A DNA stretch of 64,000 nucleotides from Helianthus annuus (lineage: Eukaryota; Streptophyta; Magnoliopsida; Asterales; Asteraceae). Shown here one piece after another: positions 57,241 through 64,000 of the stretch. The stretch spans positions 143,460,414 through 143,524,413 of the forward strand of contig NC_035449.2 in the NCBI RefSeq assembly GCF_002127325.2. The letters are read 5' to 3'. Position numbers and translations under genes: made by a program. Positions within the stretch are counted from its first letter, which is position 1. Each line of letters starts with the position of its first letter. The notes under the pieces are model-generated. The model was not told the DNA's origin and ran no database searches. It worked only from the letters and a program-made list of their open reading frames with translations.

Positions 57241-57333
57241 GCAAGAAGGGTTTTGGCGGTTACAAAGACAGAATGGATGGCAATAGAGGTAGTGGAGGCA
57301 GTTAAAGACTGAAGGGCCTCTATGCTATAAACC

Positions 57334-57343
57334 TAGGGGAGAT
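57334..57343 (+). other. C2 polypurine tract
   Basis: TAGGGGAGAT directly precedes the LTR start TGTTGGAACC, the usual PPT context. Confidence 0.75.
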
Positions 57344-57694
57344 TGTTGGAACCTAAAGGTTTATACATAGAGGGTTGATAATAGATCAGGGTTGATTGTG
57401 TAACTTTGTTTTGTTAATGTTTTGGGTCAATATCTTGTTTAGTGGGTCTAAGAGGTTTCGGATGGGCTTAGGGGGTTTCGGCCCACATAGTGTTTTGTAT
57501 TTAAGCAAACCTCATTCTCTAGTTTGAGGTTGATCAGTTTATGTATTCTCTAGCCAGCTGAAACCAAGTCTACGGAGTCTTGTATTAGTCATCGAATCGG
57601 TGAATGCAAGTCCTATCATGATCATCATTGTTTTTCTTTGTTTTGGTTAGATTATCTCTTGAGTCATCTTGTGTTTGTTTTCCGCACTCACACA
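57344..57694 (+). repeat. C2 3' LTR (right edge uncertain)
   Basis: Starts TGTTGGAACCTAAAGG after the PPT. GTATTTAAGC near 57500 is a plausible TATA region. The best candidate end is TTTCCGCACTCACACA at 57694, but it could run to about 57736 where G4 begins. No partner LTR is in the window. Confidence 0.65.
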
Positions 57695-57737
57695 AGATTA
57701 GGATTGATATCATTGAAAGATCAGTTTATGGGACTTA

Positions 57738-58911
57738 CACATATAGATGTTCGGTTCGAAGGAGTTCGAGGATTATACGCAAGTGTCTCTCATGTTCGTC
57801 TTGGCTTTTGGAATAGATAAGAATATCGTCTATGAACACGGTCACAAGATGGTCCAAGTAAATCTTACACACCGAATTCATCAAATCCATGAAGACAGAA
57901 GTTGTGTTTCTCAAACCGAAAGGCATGACCACGAACTCGAAGTGACCGTATCTAGTGCGAAATGCGGTTTTAGGAATGTCCTCTTCAAGGACTCGAAGTT
58001 GATGGTAGCCAGAATGAAGCACGATTTTGGAAAAACACGTTGCACCTTGGAGTTTATCAAAGAGGTCGTCGATGCGAGGAAGAGGATAACGGTTCTTGAC
58101 GGTAAGCTTGTTCAGTTCATGGTAGTCAATGTACATGCAGAATGATCCATCCTTCTTTTTGACGAAGATAACCGAAGCGTCCCAAGGAGAAGTACTAGGA
58201 TGTATAAAGCCTTTATCAAGTAATTCTTGAAGTTGGCTCAATAGCTCTTGCATTTCCGAGAGTACGAGGTGGTAAGGAGATTTTGCAACAGGTAGGTCTT
58301 TAGGAAAGACGTCGGGAAAATTGCGAACGACAGGAACATCACTCATGCCTTTTTCTTTATCCTTCTTTTCTACCAAGTGACGGTCCAAGTAAAGCTTACA
58401 CACCCGATTCATCAAATTCATGAAGACCGAAGTTGTGTTGCTCAAACCGAAAGGCATGACCATGAACTCGAAGTGATCGTATCTAGTACGAAATGCGGTT
58501 TTAGGAATGTCCTCTTCAAGGACTCGAAATTGATGGTAACTAGAATGAAGCTCGATTTTGGAAAAACACGTTGCTCCTTGGAGTTTATCAAAGAGGTCGT
58601 CGATGCGAGGAAGAGGATAACGGTTCTTGACTGTAAGCTTGTTCAGTTCACGGTAGTCGATGTACATGCAGAATGATCCATCCTTCTTTTTGACAAAGAT
58701 AACCAAAGGATCCCAAGGAGAAGTACTAGGACGTATAAAGCCTTTATCAAGTAATTCTTGAAGTTGGCTCAATAGCTCTTGCATTTCCAAGAGTACGAGG
58801 TGGTAAGGAGATTTTGCAACAGGTAGGTCTTTAGAAAAGACGTCAGGAAAATCGCAAACAACAGGAACATCGCTCATGCCTTTTCCTTTATCCTTCTTTT
58901 CTACCAAGTGG
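57738..58911 (-). pseudogene. pol: G4 RT with in-frame 531-bp tandem duplication
   Basis: One open frame of about 390 codons reads the RT fingers and palm start twice. Copy 1 (58911-58381) runs from [17 protein letters not shown] through [19 protein letters not shown] to [10 protein letters not shown], then joins copy 2 at [11 protein letters not shown]. Copy 2 (58380-57850) repeats the block and continues into [14 protein letters not shown]. The catalytic FIDD is only in copy 2. The unit is 177 codons, so the frame is kept; copies differ at scattered bases. Part of the protease-RT linker (the RQVEF region) is missing in both. The RT ends at LLRTEHLYV, truncated by C2. Confidence 0.9.
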
Positions 58912-59567
58912 GCAAGAAAGGCAAAGTACTATTTGCGCAAGTATTTGTTCGCTTGAGTACACGACATGAGCTTGAGACCCTTTGAGGGTTTAACACCGTA
59001 GACGTGTAACGAATCACCGGATGGAAGAGGAAGATGAATAAATTTCTTGGAATAAACAACTTCGGCATGGACTCTTCGAAGCCAATCCATGCCTACTAGG
59101 ATGTCGAGACTACCCAATTGCATGGGTATGAGGTCAATCGAGAACTAGTGATCGTTGAGGTTAAATGTACAATATGAAGGACAGAGTCGACGGTTATAGA
59201 TTTACTATTAGCGACTTCAACGGAATAATATTTTGGAAACTAAGAGCGTCTACAATTAAGCAATTGTTCAAATTCAACGGATACAAAACTTTTATCTGCA
59301 CCAGCATCAAAAAGACAAGAAGCATAAACATCGTTTACTAGAAACGTATTGTTGATGACGTCATTGTTGTTTTGCGCCTGAGCGGCGGTGATGACAAAAA
59401 CTCATCAATGGGGAGCTTGCTATTGCGCCCGATTTTTGCGTTGAGGGCAGACGTTGTTGAGATGGTTCAGCTCGCCACACTTGTAACATGTGCGACTGTT
59501 GTTCACTGGCGGCTGGTTGTGGTTTTGAGCTGGAGCGGGTGGTTGGGTTTGGTTGCCTTGTGGCCTT
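58912..59567 (-). pseudogene. G4 gag end and protease
   Basis: Element sense: a Gln/Pro-rich stretch, a CCHC knuckle CYKCGELNHLNNVC (about 59485-59444), then FLVNDVYASCLFDAGADKSF, where the active site is DAGA in place of DSGA. A TAG follows near 59250, then MQLGSLDILVGMDWL (59123) and LKLMSCTQANKYL. Frames are broken at several places. Confidence 0.8.
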
Positions 59568-60413
59568 TGTTGTCCCCTTTTCTGATCCTGTTCGAATGAT
59601 TCAACTTTCTTCGATCGTAGAGAAGGGTGTTTGTGAAGTATATAAACATTCAAAGAATAAAAATAGAGACAATGAGAATGAGATTTCTTCAATGATTAAC
59701 TCTTATAAAATAAATGTATCATTCTATGAACATAAGAATTAATCTTTGTTTGGCGGAATCAAACAAAGAAGAAGGGGTCGATCTGAGAATAAACTCGAAT
59801 CTTGAATATCACCCCCTAGGACAAACCATGGGGTATACTCACATAAACACTCTAAATAGAAAATTTACATCAAAAGACACACATAATTCCTACGAAGGAA
59901 TTATGTATTTATAGAGATTCCATGTGCCTATCTCAAATGTGATTGGTTGATAGGATATTGATTTGTGTGCCCATCCATTTTCATGTGGCTTATCTTCTTT
60001 TGTACCAACTTGTTCATTTTTCTTTTCTGATGAATGCATTTCACATATTGAGATATTTTCTTTTTCTGTTCATATGAAAGCTTTTTCATAAGAAAAGACA
60101 ATTTCATTTTCTTTTCTTATGAAAGCTTTTTTTTATAAGAAAAGATATTTAATGTGTTCATAAGATATATTATCTTATGAACACAATTCTTTGAATTTAT
60201 ATTTTGTAAACCCTATAATGTCCCGCTAACATTTTGAAGTCTTGTAACCTTGTAGTGATCTTTTAATCAATGAATTTGAAGCTTGATTTTTTTCTTTCTC
60301 GGTATTCATATTTAGTGCTTCTGGGACGGTTCATCAGTCAGTTCGCATTGACGGAATTAACTCTAAGTAACTTAAACAATTTTCAACAACAAATATAATA
60401 AAGTTTCCTAACA
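59568..60413 (-). repeat. D 3' LTR
   Basis: 846 bp. Its first 182 bp match 61618-61799 with about seven differences. It holds several inverted repeats, including a perfect 15-bp stem at 60153-60185 and CTTTTCTTAT/ATAAGAAAAG near 60111-60145. Confidence 0.82.
60153..60185. repeat. Perfect 15-bp inverted repeat in the D LTR
   Basis: TGTGTTCATAAGATA, a TAT loop, then TATCTTATGAACACA: 15 paired bases with no mismatch. Confidence 0.95.
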
Positions 60414-61383
60414 ACCACCCCCTATTTGTTGTTGAAAATACAAACAATGCATTTATACTTAGAAATAACAAATAAACTTGTTGAAGATGTATCTTTCTTT
60501 TCTTCTTGTCACGTTATCATGTTGGCACCTTTTTAGTAATATTCCTTGACTGTATCTTCAGCAGATGGCATGAAAGTTTATTTGGCACATGTCCAACTTA
60601 TTATGAATTATCATTTGATTATATTTCATTCCTTGTTATAATTCTTTAGCTCGATTTGTAATTCCACCTAAACGTATGCGTTATATCTTGTATCCCCAAC
60701 AGATAGGATATAAGTATCTTATATCCAATATAGGATAAGTGTTTAGGGAATCAATTGAGAAGGTTTCAAGAAAATAATGAACCGTGCAAGACTATAAAAA
60801 ATGATCTTGAACTATCGAGATTTTTTTTTTCTTTTTAATCAGAAAATCTGATGAAATCTGATGGAAATATGATGAACACATAAAAAATCTGATTATTTTT
60901 TTTACCAAAAAATCTGATAACATCATCAGAAATTCTGATGACCTCATCAGAAATCTGAGGGTTTTTTTTACTAGAAATTCTGATAAATTCATCAGAAATC
61001 ACCAAAAAATCTAAATAAACGCATCAGAATTTTTTTTTTTTTTTTTTTTTTGTGATGAGAGTGAATGAGTAGAGATCAGATATATTTTGTGAAAACTTTT
61101 TAAAAGATAATAGTCATGAGTAAGTTTTTTAAAGTTTCACACAGTTTTTATCTCATTTTATCATTATCATTCCTTTTTTTGAAGATTAACTGGCCAGAAT
61201 TTGGAGTTATCTTATCAGATAAAATACGAATGAACTTTGTTTTATCAGAAACTTTCTTTTTAAATGTCAAAGTTTTTCTTTCAGATAAACTAAAGTTCAT
61301 TTATCTTTTTTTTAACTCTTTTTTTTGTGTTTTATATCCTTTTTCTACACACCATTTTATACTAGAAAAAAATAATAATAGAG

Positions 61384-61428
<45 letters not shown>

Positions 61429-61604
61429 GTAATAAAAACAATAATAATAGTAATGAAAATAACAAAAATAATAACTCTTCTACATACCTTATTTTTTTAG
61501 ATTTGCAAAAAAAAAAAAAAAAAATTCTTTGAAACTTTGGCAGATCATGAATATACGTCTCTATTACAAGAGCAAGGGATCTTGGAAATAATTTATCCAA
61601 CCTA
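60414..61604 (-). other. D internal region
   Basis: AT-rich, no credible protein. It has repeated AAATCTGATGA-like words (60840-61030), A and T homopolymers, and an AAT microsatellite at 61371-61460. The Asn-rich ORF on the plus strand is the microsatellite translated. Confidence 0.75.
61371..61460. repeat. (AAT)n microsatellite
   Basis: About 20 AAT units with a few interruptions towards the right. Confidence 0.95.
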
Positions 61605-61615
61605 CTCTGATACCA
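61605..61615 (-). other. D primer binding site
   Basis: The minus strand reads TGGTATCAGAG, iMet-type, 2 nt from the 5' LTR start at 61618. Confidence 0.85.
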
Positions 61616-61617
61616 CT

Positions 61618-61799
61618 TGTTGGTCCCCTTTTCTGATCATGTTCGAATGATTCAACTTTCTTTGATCGTAGAGACGGGTGTTTGTGAAGTATATAATCAT
61701 TCAAAGAATAAAAATAGAGACAATGAGAGTGAGATTTCTTCAATGATTAACTCTTATAAAATAAATGTATCATTCTATGAACATAAGAATTAATCTTTG
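61618..61799 (-). repeat. D 5' LTR, first 182 bp
   Basis: Matches the start of the left LTR up to CTTTG, where C3 inserts. The left LTR shows the uninterrupted continuation (CTTTGTTTGGCGG). Confidence 0.85.
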
Positions 61800-62218
61800 T
61801 GTTGGTGCATTACGTCTGTCGACTTCGTCTTGTATCGAGTCTTGTATTAGAATTGTTAGATCAGGGCATGTTGTACGAGAATTCTAGGGTTTGAGTGTGA
61901 AGGTGTGATTTCGCACGAAATAGCAAAAGGCTATCATACGAAATAGCAACCATCAATTTCACACGAAATACCAGTTGCCTCTTCCGTGCGAAATACCCAC
62001 TAGTATAAATACCCTTGCTGTGATTTCATTTGGAACGATCGTGTTTCCGGTACCGAAGTGCTGCCGACGTGTCTAGTGATCTGTAATCGTGTCAAATCAA
62101 TAAAACAAAACAATTTAGTGTGAATCAAGTTGTCTCCAAGTCAAATCATTAGTTTCCGCCTCTTGAATTGATTAGAACTCTTCTGAACGACTCGTTTGGT
62201 CATGAAAACGATCCTACA
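61800..62218 (+). repeat. C3 5' LTR
   Basis: 419 bp, TGTTGGTGCA...GATCCTACA, clearly related to the C1 LTRs (shared GTCGACTTCGTCTTGTATCGAG core and ends). Mid-part with ATTTCGCACGAAAT-type motifs; TATAAATACCC near 61994 is a likely TATA region. Confidence 0.92.
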
Positions 62219-62745
62219 AGTGGTATCAGAGCTCAGGAGGAAGAGTTCTTGCCAAAACAGCCATAATTTCTGTCTTCTACACCTTCTTTTCAAAATTAAA
62301 CAGAATTTCACGGTCAAAATGGTCTGAATTTCACACACTATAAGCGAAACAGTGTTTTAATGAATCCTTGAAAGTATTGGAAAACTTGGTCATTTTTACA
62401 AAAATCAGATCGACATGATGACGTCAGCAGTATTTCGCACGAAATAAGCAATTGATTTCGCTTGAAATTGTTATTTCGCTTGAAAAATACACTTGATTTC
62501 GCACGAAATCACTGTATTTGGTTTATTTCGCACGGAATCACTTCATATTTGTTATTTCGCACGAAATCAGCTTGTAATTTCATATGAAATCATCTATTTC
62601 GTACGAAATCAGTTATTTCGCACCAAAAAGGAACTTATTTCGTTTGAAACCGGTATTTTGTGTGAAAGTTGATATCGTTTGAAAAGGCAATTTCGCACCA
62701 AACTGATTTCGTATCTTCGTGTGTATTCTCATCTCGTGTGAAATC
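61908..62745. repeat. TTTCGCACGAAA near-palindrome cluster in C3 LTR and leader
   Basis: At least 15 copies of ATTTCGCACGAAAT and variants (TTTCGCTTGAAA, TTTCATATGAAA, TTTCGTACGAAA, TTTCGCACCAAA). Most keep the TTTC/GAAA arms while the centre varies. They cover the LTR middle and nearly the whole leader up to gag. Confidence 0.87.
62221..62232 (+). other. C3 primer binding site
   Basis: TGGTATCAGAGC, iMet-type, 2 nt after the LTR end. Confidence 0.93.
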
Positions 62746-62792
62746 TCATTGTTATTCGAACTTTGTGTATTTGTGAAACAGATTATTAAATC

Positions 62793-64000
62793 ATGGAAGA
62801 AGAATTTTACAATGCGTTTGCTACACCAGTTGCTCCTGTTACAACTGCTGAAACTCTATACATTTAGAATGAAATAGGAACGTACCAAAAACCGCTGAAG
62901 CTTATGTACATTGAGGATTTTAGAGGATGGCAAAATCGATTTGAGAATTGGGTGCAAGCTTATAAATTTGATGCATGGTGTTTGTTAGAGATAGATTACG
63001 AGAAACTGAAAAATGAACGTGGGCTTGAAAAAGCATTTAGTAACTATTCGGATGGTGAAAAATTGAAATATACAAGTGAGAAAATGATGATCAGCATTCT
63101 TCAACAAGCAGTTAAAGAAGATATCTTTGTTTTGCTTCAACATTCGGGTACTGCAAGATCAATTTGGAATGCATTGATTCAAAAGTTCAAGGGAAGTGCT
63201 GATATGATAAAGAACAAAAAGGCTTTATTAAAGAAATCATTTGATATGTTTGTAGCCTTCGAAGGAGAATCAACAAAAACAACCATCGATAGATGTTGTC
63301 ATCTTGTTTTAGAAATGGGAAGATTGGAAATAAAGAAAGACGACGATGAGTGGGTTGATAAGTTAGCCGATGCGCTACCACAGCATAAATGGGGAACGTA
63401 TTTGTTGATTTTAAAACACATGAGAAAGTCTGAAAGTATGAATTTGGAAAAATTCATTCAGAAGATTGAAGAACATGAGTTGGATGTTCAGAAAACTGCA
63501 ATTATGAGTAATCCTAATGCTCAACAAGATGTCAGTTTATACTACAGAGGAAACAAATTTGAGGTTACTCCGAGTCCAAAGATTCAGACTGGTTTCAGTG
63601 CTGATAGTTCTTCTGGAATGAAAAGTAGTACTGTGACTCAAAGTGGTGGAAATTCGTCTTCATATTCAAGCTTTGATCCGAATTTCACAACACCAAGTCC
63701 TCAGCAACAAAATCCAAAGAATTTGCAATGTAATGTTACATTGAACATTCAAAATGGTCAAAATCTTTCTCCAGAAATAGCCAAGCAACACATGGCATCA
63801 CTTGTTGCTATGTTAGAGTCTTATGAGAGTTTAGTTGCTGGTAGAATTGGAAATCCGATGCTCACAAAAGAAGATTATGATCAGATTGATGCTGAAGAAC
63901 TTGAGCTGATGGATATCAAGTGGTGTTTGGCTAGTGCTGTAAGAAGAGTAGAAAAATTCCAGCAAATCACTGGTAGAGATGATTTTCGTGAAATGGGTGC
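62793..64000 (+). CDS. gag: C3 gag, N-terminal part (runs off window; one early TAG)
   Basis: ATG at 62793 opens MEEEFYNAFATPVAP. TAG at 62865-62867 is codon 25, then the frame is open for 377 codons to the window edge. A second ATG at 62904 could give a product lacking the first 37 residues. The copia gag-type domain lies at about residues 40-230 (DFRGWQNRFENW, SIWNALIQKFKGSADM, LLKKSFDMFVAFEGES, DKLADALPQHKWGTYLL), followed by a Ser/Gln-rich linker and an acidic helical part. C1 lacks this whole domain. The zinc knuckle and pol would lie further right. Confidence 0.82.

Larger units (their letters stand above)
47397..57694 (+). mobile_element. C2: degraded Sirevirus (Ty1/copia) with envelope-like ORF, 5' truncated
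   Basis: Plus-strand copia order gag-PR-IN-RT-RNaseH, then a long spacer, a third ORF, a PPT and a 3' LTR. The extra 3' ORF and about 10 kb of internal length are Sirevirus traits. The start of gag, PBS and 5' LTR are missing: E3 begins there. Many stops and frame slips; clearly inactive. Confidence 0.87.
57738..59567 (-). mobile_element. G4: Ty3/gypsy fragment with duplicated RT segment
   Basis: Minus-strand gag end, protease and RT from a gypsy element related to E3 (shared GSLDILVGMDWL and LKLMSCTQA motifs). It is cut on the left by C2 and on the right by D. No LTR or PBS is present. Confidence 0.85.
59568..61799 (-). mobile_element. D: small non-autonomous LTR retrotransposon, interrupted by C3
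   Basis: Minus-strand element: 846-bp left (3') LTR 59568-60413, a PPT-like GGGGGTGGT at its edge, about 1.2 kb of non-coding internal DNA, an iMet PBS at 61605-61615, and the start of the 5' LTR at 61618. The latter is cut at 61799 by C3; the rest is outside the window. LTR ends are TGTTAGGAAAC/GGGGACCAACA in element sense. No coding capacity. Confidence 0.8.
61800..64000 (+). mobile_element. C3: Sirevirus-like copia element, 5' part only
   Basis: Plus-strand element of the C1 LTR family: 419-bp 5' LTR, iMet PBS, motif-rich leader and gag open to the window end. Inserted into the D 5' LTR; the expected target duplication is CTTTG, whose second copy is outside the window. Confidence 0.88.

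Noticed and set aside
57628..57820. Two plus-strand ORFs across the C2-G4 junction
   Set aside because: They join unrelated LTR and antisense RT sequence; chance frames.
61116..61532. Asn-rich 138-codon ORF
   Set aside because: Translation of an AAT microsatellite with AT-rich flanks in D internal DNA.
60414..61617. D as a MITE or DNA transposon because of its small size and hairpins
   Set aside because: It has LTRs, an iMet PBS and a PPT in the right order; there are no terminal inverted repeats of DNA-transposon type.
1..64000. Host genes, tRNA, rRNA or microRNA precursors
   Set aside because: I looked on both strands and found only retroelement sequence. tRNA-like words are primer binding sites, and no cloverleaf was found. 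A tRNA scan and a host protein search could still find something short that I missed.

Overview
This window is plant nuclear DNA made almost entirely of LTR retrotransposons nested inside one another. I found no host protein gene, tRNA, rRNA or CRISPR array. The combination of Tekay/Del-type Ty3/gypsy chromoviruses with TGTCACACCCC-ended LTRs, Sirevirus-like copia elements with an extra 3' ORF, and an Athila-like element full of CACGGGGCCGTG motifs looks most like the daisy family (Asteraceae). The species cannot be fixed from the sequence alone.

Layout, using working names. E1 (1-13276, minus) is a decayed chromovirus cut by the left window edge. Its LTR is split by N1 (4535-11625, plus), a complete Athila-like element without RT or integrase, flanked by GTATA. 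E1 sits in T (13282-22729, minus), a tandem chain of pol-less chromovirus derivatives: internal A, LTR, internal B, truncated LTR. Next is F, a 5'-truncated plus-strand Tekay-like LTR (22730-23482 and 37235-37820), split by C1 (23483-37229, minus), a pol-less Sirevirus-like copia element flanked by GAGTT. C1 is in turn split by E2 (24623-34252, minus), a nearly complete chromovirus flanked by CAATT; I could find only one difference between its two 2256-bp LTRs. F ends inside the integrase of E3 (37821-47396, minus), another chromovirus, whose protease region is broken by S (40489-42256), a solo LTR of the N1 family. E3's long LTR ends against C2 (47397-57694, plus), a very degraded Sirevirus with gag, PR, IN, RT, RNase H and an envelope-like third ORF. 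Then come G4 (57738-59567, minus), a gypsy fragment whose RT carries an in-frame 531-bp tandem duplication; D (59568-61799, minus), a small non-autonomous LTR element; and C3 (61800-64000, plus), a Sirevirus of the C1 family running off the right edge with an open gag frame.

How the parts work together: only E2 still has a long intact pol (protease, RT, RNase H, integrase, chromodomain-like tail). N1, T, C1 and D keep the cis signals (LTRs, PBS, PPT) but lack polymerase, so any movement would depend on enzymes made elsewhere. Nesting order and LTR divergence agree: C1 is older (about 10 differences in 422 bp), N1 intermediate (about 9 in 1787) and E2 youngest (1 in 2256). These are counts by eye.

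The most unusual signal is not a gene. Most element families here carry their own cluster of short, near-palindromic motifs in the LTR or leader. In E1 and E2 the LTR holds tandem units with two hairpins each, and the arms change in a compensating way from unit to unit. Other leads are a 91-bp GT-AG segment in E2 gag whose removal restores the frame exactly, and the in-frame RT duplication in G4.
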